A stretch of 64,000 nucleotides of DNA from Nocardioidaceae bacterium (GCA_018672315.1 CP076053.1:744001-808000); one strand, 5' to 3'. Shown: positions 28,262 through 37,741, counted from the first letter of the stretch. The notes: generated from the letters alone by a model not told the origin. Translations and numbers: made by a program.

Positions 28262-29986
28262 TCACTCGGGGCTGGTGACGAACTCCTTCATCTTGGCGAT
28301 CGCGAAACCGCTGGCCTGGGAGGCCGTGGGACGCGGCGGGATCGCGATCTCCTCGGGGTTGGTGACCACGTCGAGGAGCGCGGGGCCGTCGTGGGCGAGG
28401 ATCGCCGCGACGGCCTCGTCGAGCTCGGCGGGGTCCTCGACGCGGACCCCGTGCAGCCCGCACGCCCGGGCCACGGCGGAGAAGTCGGGGTTGTGCAGCA
28501 CCGTGCCGAACTCGGCGAGCCCCGCCTCCTCCATCTCCAGCTTGACCATGCCGAGCCGGCTGTTGTCGAAGACGACCAGCTTGACCGGCAGCTGCTGGGA
28601 GACCGCGGTGATGAGGTCTCCCATCAGCATGCTCAGGCCGCCGTCGCCGCAGAAGGCGATGACCTGTCGGCCGCGGTCGAGGGCCTGCGCCCCGAGGGCC
28701 TGGGGCATCGCGTTCGCCATGGAGCCGAGGTTCCATGAGCCGAGCAGCCGGCGCTCGTCGCCGAAGCGTACGAACCGCGACAGCCACACCGTCGCCATGC
28801 CGGTGTCGGCGGTGATGACCGCGTCGTGGTCGGCGTGCCGGTCGACCGACGCCGCCAGCGCCTCGGGGCGGATCATCTTGTCCCGGTTGTCGACGAGTCG
28901 ACGTACGCGCCCGAAGAGCTTGGAGTCGTAGTCCGGCGCCGTCAGCCGGGCCTGCAGGCTGCGCCACGTCTCGTAGACCTTGCGCGCCGCGTCGAGGTGG
29001 GTCGTCGACGTCTTCTGCGTGAGCATCGGCAGCCATGCCTCGAGCGTCAGGCGCGCGTCGCCGACGAGCGGGTGGTCGACCGGGATGCGGCGCCCGACGT
29101 GGGCGCCACGGTCGTCGAGCTGCACCACCGTCTTGCCCTCGGGGAGGAAGGCGCGGTACGGGAAGTCGGTGCCGACCAGCACGAGGGTGTCGCAGGCCGC
29201 GAACGCCTCCGCGGTCGCCGGGTTGCCGATGAGCCCGGACTGCCCGACCTCGTACGGGTTGTCCTCCTCGAGGCCCTCCTTGCCCGGCAGCGTCAGCACC
29301 ATCGGGGCGCACAGGCGTGCCGCGAGCTCCATCACCTGGTCGCGGGCGCCCACCGCGCCTCGGCCGACCAGGAGCGTGACGCGCTTGGCGTCGTCGACGG
29401 CCGCGGCGGCGGCGCGCAGCTGCCGCTCTGCTGCCGCGACCGGCGGCAGACCGCCCGCGAAGGTCGGCACCGGCGTGCCGTCGGGCACCTCCAGCTCGCC
29501 GACGTCGCCGGGGATGGAGAGCACGGCGACGCCACGCTCGGCCAGGGCCGTGGTCACCGCCCGCTCCAGCACGTGCGGCAGCTGCGAGGGCTGCGTCAGG
29601 GTCTCGTTGAAGACCGACACGTCGTCGAAGAGCGTCTGGTTGTCGACCTCCTGGAAGAACTCCGACCCCATGTCCTCCCGCGGCACCTGGCCGACGATCG
29701 CCAGCACCGGCGCGTGCGACTTCTTCGCGTCGTAGAGGCCGTTGAGAAGGTGCACGGCTCCGGGGCCGACGGTGCCCATGCAGACCGCCAGGTCCCCGGT
29801 CATCTGCGCCTGCGCGCCGGCCGCGAAGGCGCCGGCCTCCTCGTGGCGTACGCCCACCCACTCCAGGCGCTCCTCGCGGCGGATCGCGTCGGTGACGGGG
29901 TTGAGGGCGTCGCCCACGACGCCCCAGATGCTGCGTACGCCGTGGTTCGCGAGGGCGGTGACGATGAGTTCTGCGACGGTGGTCAT
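28262..29986 (-). CDS. poxB: Thiamine-diphosphate-dependent pyruvate oxidase/dehydrogenase-like enzyme (PoxB type)
   Basis: A 574-residue ThDP enzyme, most like ubiquinone-dependent pyruvate dehydrogenase (pyruvate to acetate and CO2). The catalytic Glu of the N-terminal PYR domain is in GVRHEEAGAFAAGAQAQMTG (about 46). The central FAD/DHS-like domain has the TDFPYRAFLPEG loop. The C-terminal PP domain has the ThDP motif FCGDGGLSMLMGDLITAV (about 435) ending near LVVFDNSRLGMV. The final residues PRPTASQASGFAIAKMKEFV resemble the membrane-binding tail of PoxB. ATG 29986 starts within the stop of the upstream FMN enzyme, so they are coupled. Acetolactate synthase is a less likely reading. Confidence 0.85.
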   Translation of the reverse strand: MTTVAELIVTALANHGVRSIWGVVGDALNPVTDAIRREERLEWVGVRHEEAGAFAAGAQAQMTGDLAVCMGTVGPGAVHLLNGLYDAKKSHAPVLAIVGQVPREDMGSEFFQEVDNQTLFDDVSVFNETLTQPSQLPHVLERAVTTALAERGVAVLSIPGDVGELEVPDGTPVPTFAGGLPPVAAAERQLRAAAAAVDDAKRVTLLVGRGAVGARDQVMELAARLCAPMVLTLPGKEGLEEDNPYEVGQSGLIGNPATAEAFAACDTLVLVGTDFPYRAFLPEGKTVVQLDDRGAHVGRRIPVDHPLVGDARLTLEAWLPMLTQKTSTTHLDAARKVYETWRSLQARLTAPDYDSKLFGRVRRLVDNRDKMIRPEALAASVDRHADHDAVITADTGMATVWLSRFVRFGDERRLLGSWNLGSMANAMPQALGAQALDRGRQVIAFCGDGGLSMLMGDLITAVSQQLPVKLVVFDNSRLGMVKLEMEEAGLAEFGTVLHNPDFSAVARACGLHGVRVEDPAELDEAVAAILAHDGPALLDVVTNPEEIAIPPRPTASQASGFAIAKMKEFVTSPE

Positions 29987-31599
29987 GGTCTCGGCTCCTG
30001 CCGGTGGGGGTCCGTGGGTCGGCTGCCGAAACGGTCGGGATCGGCGCGACGCCAGTCCCCTTCCCATCCCGGCGGCGGCTCGATCAGCAGGGCGCGATCC
30101 TCCAGGTGGTCGAAGAGGTCCTCGTAGGACAGCACGGTGGCGTGGTCCAGACGTCGGCGCAGCATGTCGCGGCGCAGCTGGGAGGGGTGCGTGACGCCCA
30201 TGGACGCCATCATCTGGCCGGCCTGCTCGACCACGGCCTGCTGGTAGCGCGCGACCCGCTGGGTCTTGTCGGGCACGTCGAGGGCCCGGGCCCGGCGGGG
30301 GTCCTGGGTCGCGACGCCGACGGGGCACTTGTTGGTGTGGCAGCTCTGGGCCTGGATGCAGCCGACCGCCATCATCATCGACCGTGCGGAGTTCGTGAAG
30401 TCCGCGCCCTGGATGAGCCGCTTGACCAGGTCGGTGGCCGTCGCGACCTTGCCCGACGCGCCGAGGGCGACCCGGTCGCGCAGGCCGGTGCCGACCAGGG
30501 CGCTGTGCACGGTCATCAGCCCCTCGGTCAACGGCATGCCGACGTGGTCGGTGTACTCCATGGGTGCCGCACCCGTGCCGCCCTCGGAGCCGTCGACGAT
30601 GATGAAGTCCGGCGCGATCCCCTCCTCGAGGACCGCCTTGCAGATGGCCAGCACGTCGACGCGGGAGCCGACGCACAGCTTGAAGCCGACGGGCTTGCCG
30701 CCGGAGAGCTCACGCATCCGGCCGAGGAAGCGTACGAGGCCCCGCGGGGTGTCGAAGACACGGTGGCCGGGCGGCGAGACGACCGTCCTCCCGACCTCGA
30801 CCTGGCGGGTGTCGGCGATCTCGTGGGTGACCTTGGGGCCTGGCAGCACGCCGCCGATGCCGGGCTTCGCGCCCTGGCTGAGCTTGAGCGAGGTCATCTT
30901 CACCTGCTCCTTCGCAGCCTTCTCGGCGAAGGCGTCGGCGTCGAAGTCGCCGTCGGCGGTGCGGCAGCCGAAGTAGCCCGTGCCGATCTCCCAGACCAGG
31001 TCGCCGCCTTGCTCGTGGTACGGGCTGAGCCCGCCCTCCCCGGTGTCGTGGGCGAATCCCCCGAGGCGGGCTCCGGCGTTCAGGGCCGTGATGGCGTTGC
31101 CCGAGAGGGCTCCGAAGCTCATCGCCGAGACGTTCACCAGCGCCATGTCGTACGGATGCCTGCAGTCGGGTCCGCCGATCCGGACCCGTGCCGGCTCCGC
31201 CGGCGGCTGCACGGGCGCGGTGGAGTGCACCAGCCACTCGTAGCCCGGCTCGTAGACGTCGCGCTCGGTGCCGAAGGGCTGCTCCTGCGTCTCACCCTTG
31301 GCGCGCTGGTAGATCGACGCCCGGGTGTCCCGGTCGAAGGGGCGGCCGTCGTAGTTGCGCTCGATGAAGTACTGCTGCAGCTCGGGGCGGATCGCCTCCA
31401 TCGCGAACCTCATGTGGCCGAGCACGGGGTAGTTGCGCAGGATCGCGTGGCGCTTCTGGACCAGGTCGTGGACGCCGACCGCGGCCAGCACGACCAGCAC
31501 GACGGCCACCAGCCACCAGCCGGCACCGCCCAGGGATGCGGCGAGGACGGCGAGGAGACCCAGGACGGACACGAATCCGACGGTTAGGAATCTGAACAC
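29983..31599 (-). CDS. Membrane-anchored FMN-binding glutamate synthase-family protein
   Basis: A 538-residue protein with the FMN-binding synthase domain of GltB but without the glutaminase domain. Residues 1-45 form two hydrophobic segments (VLGLLAVLAASLGGAGWWLV), so it is probably membrane-tethered. The barrel has NVSAMSFGALSGNAITALNA (about 158), TSLKLSQGAKPGIGG and FIIVDGSEGGTGAAP (about 338). The iron-sulfur cysteines are kept in CIQAQSCHTNKCPVGV (about 415). Such stand-alone proteins are widespread but their electron partners are unclear. GTG 31599 is the start. The four-base overlap with poxB suggests a joint redox function, by inference. Confidence 0.87.
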   Translation of the reverse strand: MFRFLTVGFVSVLGLLAVLAASLGGAGWWLVAVVLVVLAAVGVHDLVQKRHAILRNYPVLGHMRFAMEAIRPELQQYFIERNYDGRPFDRDTRASIYQRAKGETQEQPFGTERDVYEPGYEWLVHSTAPVQPPAEPARVRIGGPDCRHPYDMALVNVSAMSFGALSGNAITALNAGARLGGFAHDTGEGGLSPYHEQGGDLVWEIGTGYFGCRTADGDFDADAFAEKAAKEQVKMTSLKLSQGAKPGIGGVLPGPKVTHEIADTRQVEVGRTVVSPPGHRVFDTPRGLVRFLGRMRELSGGKPVGFKLCVGSRVDVLAICKAVLEEGIAPDFIIVDGSEGGTGAAPMEYTDHVGMPLTEGLMTVHSALVGTGLRDRVALGASGKVATATDLVKRLIQGADFTNSARSMMMAVGCIQAQSCHTNKCPVGVATQDPRRARALDVPDKTQRVARYQQAVVEQAGQMMASMGVTHPSQLRRDMLRRRLDHATVLSYEDLFDHLEDRALLIEPPPGWEGDWRRADPDRFGSRPTDPHRQEPRP

Positions 31600-31681
31600 G
31601 TCTGCTCAGTACCGCTGCACCTCCGCCCCGGAACCTCGCGATGCCTATGAAGTTGCTGTGTGCAACTGACTGCGACAGGAT

Positions 31682-31711
31682 TTGGGGCGCACCGTCGCCC
31701 GCTGGTATCTT
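31682..31711 (+). promoter_or_regulatory. Promoter of rpsT
   Basis: -35 TTGGGG (31682-31687) and -10 TATCTT (31706-31711) with an 18-bp spacer. This predicts a 5' leader of about 100 bases before the rpsT GTG; I see no obvious binding structure in that leader. Confidence 0.6.
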
Positions 31712-31820
31712 CGATCCTCGTGCGTCCGCGCCGTCGAGCGCGTCATGACCGGCCTCGTGCCGCCGCACACAGAGTCTTTCGCTCGTCCCAGCCAGTCACC
31801 GAGAAGTCGAGGCGTGCCCC

Positions 31821-32081
31821 GTGGCCAACATCAAGTCCCAGATCAAGCGCAACAAGCAGAACGAGAAGGCGCGCGAGCGCAACAAGGCCGTGAAGACGAA
31901 CGTGCGCACCGCCATCCGCAAGTTCCGCGACGCTGCCTCCGCCGGCGACAAGGACGCGGCCGTCAAGGCCGCCGCCGAGGCCAACCGCAAGCTGGACAAG
32001 GCTGTCAGCAAGGGCGTCATCCACAAGAACAACGCGGCGAACCGCAAGTCGTCGATCTCCAAGCAGGCCGCTTCTCTCTGA
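31821..32081 (+). CDS. rpsT: 30S ribosomal protein S20
   Basis: An 86-residue primary 16S rRNA-binding protein of the small subunit body. It has the conserved start [20 protein letters not shown], the [11 protein letters not shown] helix and the [18 protein letters not shown] tail. About a quarter of residues are Lys or Arg, as expected. The start codon is GTG, which fits the family start exactly, with GAGG about 13 bases upstream. It is convergent with holA and followed by a terminator hairpin. Confidence 0.97.
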   Translation: MANIKSQIKRNKQNEKARERNKAVKTNVRTAIRKFRDAASAGDKDAAVKAAAEANRKLDKAVSKGVIHKNNAANRKSSISKQAASL

Positions 32082-32117
32082 GTCCGTCTCGCGCTCGAGC
32101 GAGTCAGCGCCTCACGC

Positions 32118-32144
32118 ACGGCGTCGCCCTCGGGGCGGCGCCGT
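32118..32144 (+). terminator. Hairpin terminator after rpsT
   Basis: A 12-bp stem (32118-32129 with 32133-32144, one G-U pair) with a 3-base loop lies between the convergent rpsT and holA stops. Confidence 0.65.
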
Positions 32145-32181
32145 TCGTCGTTCCTGCAGGCGGTCGGTGCGTGGTGCCGGC

Positions 32182-33255
32182 TCAGCCGAGGCGCGCCTCG
32201 GTGACGTCGAGGAGCATGCGCTCCAGCGCGTACGCGGGGTCGTGCGCCGCCCCCTTGACCTCGGCGTCGGCCCGGGCGACGGCCCGCAGCGCGGTCGCGA
32301 TGCCGGCGGCGTCCCAGGCCCGCGCCTGACCGGTGATCTGGCGGACCTTCCACGGTGGCACCCCCAGCTCGCGGGCGATGTCGGCGTCGCGCGCGCCGCG
32401 GCGTACGCCCTGGAGCCGTCCCAGCGCGCGGAGCGAGCCGGCGAGCGCGCTGGTGACCAGCACCGGCGGTGTGCCGGTGTCCAACGCCCATCGCAGCTCC
32501 TCGAGGGCCACGGCGGCGCGGCCGAGCACGGCGGCGTCGGCGACGGCGAAGGACTTGGTCTCCGCGCGGCCCCCGAAGTAGCGGGCGACGAGATCGGCTG
32601 AGATCGAGCGGTCCGCGAAGTCGTGGGCGAGCTGGTCGGCGGCGCCGGCGAGCGCGCGCAGGTCGGTGCCGACCGCCTGCACCAGCGCCTCGGCGGCGGG
32701 GGTCTCGATGCGTCCACCGTGGCGTCGCACCTCGCCCGCGACGAAACCGGGCAGCTCGTGCGCCTTGACCGCGGCTGACTTGGACTCCCGCACCGTGTCG
32801 AGCTTGCGCAGGCGGGTCAGGATGCCGGTGCCCTTCTGCCCGCCGGTGTGCACGAGGATCAGGGCGACGTCCTCGGCGGGCGCGGCGGCGTAGTCGACGA
32901 CGCCGGGGACGGCCTCCTCGGGCAGGTCCTCGAGCAGCCTGACGACCACGCAGCGGGTGGAGGAGAAGAGCGAGGGTGCCGACAGCTCGTCGAGGGCGGC
33001 GGCCGTGACCGAGGAGCCGACGGTGTCGGAGAACTCCGCCTCGGGGTCGACGCCGCGCACGACCTCCTTGAGCGTGGTGACGGCCCGCTCGCCGAGGAAC
33101 TCCTCGGGGCCGGTCAGCAGCGTCACGGTGCCGAGCACGTCCGCGGCGCTCGGAGCCCTGGTGCCTGCCACGCTCAACAGCCTCGCACAGTGCTCCGACA
33201 GCGGGCGTCGGGGCGTACGACTCCTCCCCCGGCCGCTCCCTCGTGGCTCACTCAT
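32182..33255 (-). CDS. holA: DNA polymerase III subunit delta
   Basis: Delta subunit of the clamp loader, which opens the beta clamp. The 357 residues contain VTLLTGPEEFLGERAVTTL near residue 44, marking the AAA+-like N-domain, and SLFSSTRCVVVRLLEDLP. The RNA polymerase-independent lid and collar domains follow, with VGTDLRALAGAADQLAHDF and the KPWK-like PPWKVRQITGQARAW. Walker motifs are absent, as expected for delta. ATG 33255 overlaps the comEC stop by four bases (ATGA), supporting the long start. A GTG 28 codons downstream (VAGTRAPSAADVLG) matches the usual length and could be the true start. Confidence 0.92.
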   Translation of the reverse strand: MSEPRGSGRGRSRTPRRPLSEHCARLLSVAGTRAPSAADVLGTVTLLTGPEEFLGERAVTTLKEVVRGVDPEAEFSDTVGSSVTAAALDELSAPSLFSSTRCVVVRLLEDLPEEAVPGVVDYAAAPAEDVALILVHTGGQKGTGILTRLRKLDTVRESKSAAVKAHELPGFVAGEVRRHGGRIETPAAEALVQAVGTDLRALAGAADQLAHDFADRSISADLVARYFGGRAETKSFAVADAAVLGRAAVALEELRWALDTGTPPVLVTSALAGSLRALGRLQGVRRGARDADIARELGVPPWKVRQITGQARAWDAAGIATALRAVARADAEVKGAAHDPAYALERMLLDVTEARLG

Positions 33256-35672
33256 CGCTGCCGCACCAGGGTCACCGGGCCGCCGCGGCGTACGACGACC
33301 AGGCGCCCGTCGAGGTCGGTCCGGCCGACGTCCGCGCCTGACCGCTGCAGGGCCTCCAGGGTCGCCGGGGCCGGGTGGCCGTAGTCGTTCTCCCCCACCC
33401 CGATCACCGCGACCTCGGCACCGAGTCCCGTCAGGAAGTCGAGGTCCTGGTGGGCACTGCCGTGGTGGGGCACCTTGAGCACGTCGACGTCGAGGCCGGC
33501 CAGTGGCGTCACCAGGTCCCGTTGGCCGCCCGGCTCGACGTCGCCGGTCAGCAGCACCCGCAGCGCCGGGCCTCCGGGCCCGGCCACGTCGGCGAGCACC
33601 ACGAGGCTGGCGTCGTTGACCACCGAGCCCTCCGCACCGTCCTCGGTCACCGGCGCGTCCGGTGCTCCGTCGAGCAGGCTGCGCGGACCCACCACCTGCC
33701 AGGTGACGGCACCGTCACGGTGGACCTCGCCGAGCGCCGGCACCCGGACCGGGACGCCGTGCCGGCTCGCCGCGCGGGTCACGGCCTCGACACCGCTGCC
33801 GGGCGCCGGGAGCCCGCTGACCACGACCTCGCCGACGTCGACGGAGTCCAGCACCCCGTCGATCCCGCCCACGTGGTCGGCGTGGAAGTGCGTCAGCACC
33901 AGCCGGGGGACCTCGGAGACGCCGACGTCGCGCAGGCAGTCGGCCATGGCGTCCGGCTCACCGCCGACGTCGACGACGACGGCCGCGTGGTCGTCGACGC
34001 GCAGGAGGAGGCCGTCCCCCTGCCCCACGTCGCACTGCACGACCCGCCACCCCTCGGCGGTGCCGGCGCTCGCGGGTCCGAGCACCGGCACGTGACGCAC
34101 CACGCTCGGGGGCACCACGATCCAGACCGTCAGCGCGGCCGCGACCACGACACTGGTGCGCCGCGAGCGCATCACCCGCGGCGCCGCCCACGCGACCGCC
34201 AGGCAGCCGAGGCTCAGGAGCACGATGCCGGCTGCGCCCGTGGGCCACGGCACAGCGGGCGTGGGAAGCCTGGCCGTCCAGGTCGCCACGAGGATGATCC
34301 ACCCCGCTGCAAGTGACGCCCCCCACCCGAGGACGGCGCCCAGCGCCGGCACCACCAGCACGACGACCCCGCCGAGCAGCCCGGCGACGGTCGCGATGCC
34401 GACCACCGGTCCGGCGAGCAGGTTCGCCGCCACCGCGACGAGGCTCACCTCTCCCGACAACGCAGCCACGACGGGGGTGCAGGCCAGCTGCGCGGCCGAG
34501 GAGACGGCCACGGCCTCGGCGAGCCAACGCGGCAGCCATGGCAGCAGCGCGTCCCGCCACGTCGGCGACCACCACAGGATCCCCGCCGTCGCCAGGGCAG
34601 ACAGGGCGAACCCCGGGGACCGGGCGAGCCAGGGATCCACCAGCAGGAGAGCAGCCACGGCCACCCCCCACGCCCGGGGCCCCTGATGACGTCCAGCGGT
34701 CCCGAGCGCCAACAGCCCGACCGTGCCCATCGCCGCGGCACGCAGCACCGACGGCTCCCCGCGGGCCAGCAGCACGAAGCCGACGATGCCCGCGGCGGCC
34801 ACCACGGCCAGACCCCGGCCGCGTACGCCCGACCAGCGGGCCACGGCGACGAGGAACCCGCTGACCAGCGTGAGGTTGGTGCCCGAGACGGCGAGGAGAT
34901 GGGTGAGTCCGGTGGTGCGGAAGTCGTCCTCGACCTGCGCGGGCAGTCGTCCGTCGTCCCCGTCGACCAGCGCAGGCACGAGTCCGCGGGGACCCGGTGG
35001 GGTCGCCGCGACGGCTCGGCGTACGCCCTCACGCACGGCGGCCGCTCCGCGCCACCACACATCCGGCTCCGCCGTCACCGCGAGCGGCGCGACCGGCGAC
35101 ATCATCGCGGCCAGGTCGCGGCCCTCGGCCGCGGAGAGGCGGGCCGAGCCGGCCAGCCGCTGGCCGAGCACGAGCCCGGGGTCGGCAGGGTCGGTGAGCA
35201 CGAGCACCGGCGCCCGGCCCCTCACCGTGGCACCACGGGCCGCAGCCGCCTCGACCACCGCACGGGTGAAGACGACCGGCCCGAAGCTGCCCTGGACGGT
35301 GCGCGGGTCGCCGGTCACCAGCACCTCGACCCTGGCCACGGCCCCCTCCTGCGCCCACGCGGCGACCTGGCTGGCTGTCGTGCTCTCAGCGCGCAGCATC
35401 CCGGCCGCCCACCCGGCCACCAGCACCACCGCGACGGCCTGACCCCACGGCAACCCACGCACCCGCCAGAGGCCGAGGAGCACGACCACCACCAGGGCCA
35501 GGCCGACCCCCGTCGCAAGGCTGACGCCGAGCCAGGCGCCCGCCCAGCACGCCAGACCCAGCAAGGCTGCGCGTGGATCGCGGGGATCACGGTCGTCGGG
35601 GCCCTCCGATCGCCGGCCGGGCCCGCCATCGGCGAGCGCGGACGCGGCAGCGCCCCGGAGCAGCGTCGCCAC
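33252..35672 (-). CDS. comEC: ComEC/Rec2-family DNA-uptake channel protein
   Basis: An 806-residue membrane protein predicted to pass single-stranded DNA across the membrane. N-terminal helices and an OB-like DUF4131 segment cover about 30-200; the competence domain with multiple helices covers about 225-510 (LLAVSGTNLTLVSGFLVAV). The C-terminal metallo-beta-lactamase-like domain has VLTHFHADHVGGIDGV (about 595) and KVPHHGSAHQDLDFL, as in ComEC proteins with a predicted nuclease. The start is GTG 35672, ten bases after comEA ends. It is coupled to holA. Natural competence is not proven by gene presence in actinobacteria. Confidence 0.93.
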   Translation of the reverse strand: MATLLRGAAASALADGGPGRRSEGPDDRDPRDPRAALLGLACWAGAWLGVSLATGVGLALVVVVLLGLWRVRGLPWGQAVAVVLVAGWAAGMLRAESTTASQVAAWAQEGAVARVEVLVTGDPRTVQGSFGPVVFTRAVVEAAAARGATVRGRAPVLVLTDPADPGLVLGQRLAGSARLSAAEGRDLAAMMSPVAPLAVTAEPDVWWRGAAAVREGVRRAVAATPPGPRGLVPALVDGDDGRLPAQVEDDFRTTGLTHLLAVSGTNLTLVSGFLVAVARWSGVRGRGLAVVAAAGIVGFVLLARGEPSVLRAAAMGTVGLLALGTAGRHQGPRAWGVAVAALLLVDPWLARSPGFALSALATAGILWWSPTWRDALLPWLPRWLAEAVAVSSAAQLACTPVVAALSGEVSLVAVAANLLAGPVVGIATVAGLLGGVVVLVVPALGAVLGWGASLAAGWIILVATWTARLPTPAVPWPTGAAGIVLLSLGCLAVAWAAPRVMRSRRTSVVVAAALTVWIVVPPSVVRHVPVLGPASAGTAEGWRVVQCDVGQGDGLLLRVDDHAAVVVDVGGEPDAMADCLRDVGVSEVPRLVLTHFHADHVGGIDGVLDSVDVGEVVVSGLPAPGSGVEAVTRAASRHGVPVRVPALGEVHRDGAVTWQVVGPRSLLDGAPDAPVTEDGAEGSVVNDASLVVLADVAGPGGPALRVLLTGDVEPGGQRDLVTPLAGLDVDVLKVPHHGSAHQDLDFLTGLGAEVAVIGVGENDYGHPAPATLEALQRSGADVGRTDLDGRLVVVRRGGPVTLVRQR

Positions 35673-35682
35673 GGACCGGGGC

Positions 35683-36693
35683 TCAGACCGTCACGAGGGG
35701 CGCGAGGTCCTCCAACGTGGCCGGCCCGATGCCGGAGACCTCGAGCAGCTCCTCGACCGTGGTGAACGCACCGTGGTCGGTGCGCCACTGCAGGATCGCG
35801 GCCGCCGTCACCGGGCCGACACCCGGCAGCGTCTCGAGCGTGGGCTGGTCGGCGGTGTTGAGGTTCACCAGCGCCACCGACGAGGGGTCCGGGGTGGCGC
35901 CCGTCGCGACCCCGGGCACGCCCAGCGGAGCGCCTGCCGCGGGATCCACCCCGACGAGCACCTGCTCGCCGTCGACCAGCACCCGCGCGAGGTTGAGGTT
36001 CGTGAGGTCGACGCCGCGACGTGCGCCGCCGGCGGAGTCGATGGCATCCGCCACCCGTGATCCCGCAGGCAGGGTCGCAAGACCGGGTCGGCGGACACGG
36101 CCGGCCACGTCGACCACCACGACGGCGGCGGTGCCCGCGCGCATCGCTGCGCCCGACGCCGCCCCCGACGCGTCGACGGGCTCAGGCGTGGCCACACCGG
36201 TCCCCGGCCCCGGCGCGGAGGCGTCGAGGTCCACCAACGGCTCAGCCTGGGTGGCGTCCCCGCTGGATCCGGAGGAGGTCGCGGAACCGGCGCTCGGCGC
36301 CGGAGCCGCCACCGGAGCCTCGCCGCGGAGCTGCAGAGCCCACCAGGCGCCGGCGGTGACCAGCAGACCGCAGACCACAGCGAGCACCGCCACGTGGGCC
36401 GTGCCCAGCGGACGCTCGACCAGCCCGGCCGGGAGCCGGTCGAGCGCAGCGGCCTGCCAGCCGTGCCGACCGTGCCCTCCCCGACCACCCGACGTACGAG
36501 GGCGCCGCTCGGCATGACGCCCGGGCACGGGCATCAGCGTCGGCGACGCCCGGGGCTCCCACGTCTCACCGGCGTCCGGCGCGTCCGCCGACTCCTCGCG
36601 ACCGGCCTCGCGCAGGAGGTCGGCGCGCAACGCCTCCAGGCGCACGCGGGCAGCGTCGGAGAGCTCGGCGGAGGGGTGACGACGTACGGACAT
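35683..36693 (-). CDS. comEA: ComEA-family DNA-binding competence protein
   Basis: A 336-residue membrane-anchored DNA receptor. A long charged cytoplasmic N-terminus (1-100) precedes one helix (VAVLAVVCGLLVTAGAWWAL, about 110-130). An SLBB domain follows (VVVVDVAGRVRRPGLATLPAG, about 205; NLARVLVDGEQVLVG). Two helix-hairpin-helix motifs end the protein: VNLNTADQPTLETLPGVGPV and ELLEVSGIGPATLEDLAPLV. I chose ATG 36693 (MSVRRHPSAEL) over a GTG twelve codons upstream; CAACGT lies seven bases before this ATG, near the leaderless -10 pattern. It is first in the comEA-comEC-holA operon. Confidence 0.92.
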   Translation of the reverse strand: MSVRRHPSAELSDAARVRLEALRADLLREAGREESADAPDAGETWEPRASPTLMPVPGRHAERRPRTSGGRGGHGRHGWQAAALDRLPAGLVERPLGTAHVAVLAVVCGLLVTAGAWWALQLRGEAPVAAPAPSAGSATSSGSSGDATQAEPLVDLDASAPGPGTGVATPEPVDASGAASGAAMRAGTAAVVVVDVAGRVRRPGLATLPAGSRVADAIDSAGGARRGVDLTNLNLARVLVDGEQVLVGVDPAAGAPLGVPGVATGATPDPSSVALVNLNTADQPTLETLPGVGPVTAAAILQWRTDHGAFTTVEELLEVSGIGPATLEDLAPLVTV

Positions 36694-36789
36694 GGGCAGC
36701 ACGTTGCCGCCACCGGTTCGATGGACCAAGCAGGTCAGCAGCCACCGGTGGACAACGCGCGTCGTCCACCGCCGGGGAGGACAACCGGC

Positions 36790-37692
36790 TCAGTCGACGC
36801 CGGCGGCACCCGGTGACCGGGGCGACCGGGGCGATACCGCCACGGCCACCATCCCGGGCCCCGCGTGCACGCCGATCACCGGCCCGACCTCACCCACAGG
36901 GATCTCGCGACCGCCGAGCTGCTCCGCAAGGCGGTCGGAGAGCCGCCGGGCCAGTCCTTCGGCGCGCTCCCGGGAGTCCAGATGGGCGACCACGACGTCC
37001 ACCTCGTGCTCCTCGCCGCTCTCGAGCGCAGCCTCCACCGTGAGGTCGGCGAGACGGCCCAGGGCACGAGAGGCCGTCCTCACCTTCTCCAGCGGCGCCA
37101 CCCTGCCGTCGGTCAGGCGCAGCAGAGGCTTCACCGCCAGGGCGAGCCCGACCAGCGCCTGGGCATGACCGATGCGTCCGCCCTTGCGGAGGTACTCCAG
37201 CGTGTCGACGTAGAACATCGAGGTCGTGGCCTCACCGCGACGTCTGGCGATGCCGGCCGCCTCGTCCAGCGAGGCGCCGGCCTCGATGGCCTCGCACGCC
37301 GAGAGCACCGCGAAGCTCGCGCCCGCCCCGACCTGGCGGGTGTCGACGACCGTCACCGGCACCTCGACCTGGGCCGCCGCGAGCCGCGCCGACTCCACGG
37401 TGCCGCTCATGTCCCCCGACAGGTGCACCGAGAGGATGCCGGAGACGCCGCGGGCGGCGAGAGCCTCGTACGCCTCGACGAATTCCGCGGGGTTGGGCCG
37501 CGACGTGCTGACCGGCTCGAAGTCGCGCAGGGCACGCGTGACGCGCTCCTGGCTGACCTCGTCGCCTCCCTCGGCGAAGGTCTCCGCACCGATGACGACC
37601 TGGAGCGGCACCACGACCACCCGGTGACGCTCGACGTCCTCGCTGCTGAGAGCGGTGGTCGAGTCGGTGACGACGGCGAGCGGCCCGGGCAT
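36790..37692 (-). CDS. DegV-family fatty-acid-binding protein
   Basis: A 300-residue DegV protein. These bind fatty acids, and FakB members present them to the fatty-acid kinase FakA. The N-terminal signature LAVVTDSTTALSSEDVERH is followed by STSRPNPAEFVEAYEAL and LSVHLSGDMSGTVESARLAA, which contain the Ser and Thr residues that hold the carboxylate. VVDTRQVGAGASFAVLSACE and FYVDTLEYLRKGGRIGHAQ are also family-specific. Length is normal. The gene has its own leaderless promoter and stands apart from comEA by about 96 bases. No fakA is visible in the window. Confidence 0.93.
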   Translation of the reverse strand: MPGPLAVVTDSTTALSSEDVERHRVVVVPLQVVIGAETFAEGGDEVSQERVTRALRDFEPVSTSRPNPAEFVEAYEALAARGVSGILSVHLSGDMSGTVESARLAAAQVEVPVTVVDTRQVGAGASFAVLSACEAIEAGASLDEAAGIARRRGEATTSMFYVDTLEYLRKGGRIGHAQALVGLALAVKPLLRLTDGRVAPLEKVRTASRALGRLADLTVEAALESGEEHEVDVVVAHLDSRERAEGLARRLSDRLAEQLGGREIPVGEVGPVIGVHAGPGMVAVAVSPRSPRSPGAAGVD

Positions 37693-37705
37693 GCGCCACA
37701 GGTTA
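37690..37705 (-). promoter_or_regulatory. Leaderless promoter of degV
   Basis: On the minus strand TAACCT (37705-37700), seven bases, then ATG 37692. It lies back-to-back with the promoter of the lipoprotein gene. Confidence 0.5.
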
Positions 37706-37741
37706 GACGCACGATCGGCCGCCGGGGGCGGTCCGCCTGGC

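Noticed and set aside
28262-29986. The ThDP enzyme as acetolactate synthase (ilvB)
   Set aside because: There is no ilvN or ilvC nearby, and the PoxB-like C-terminal tail and the FAD-domain loop fit pyruvate oxidase better.
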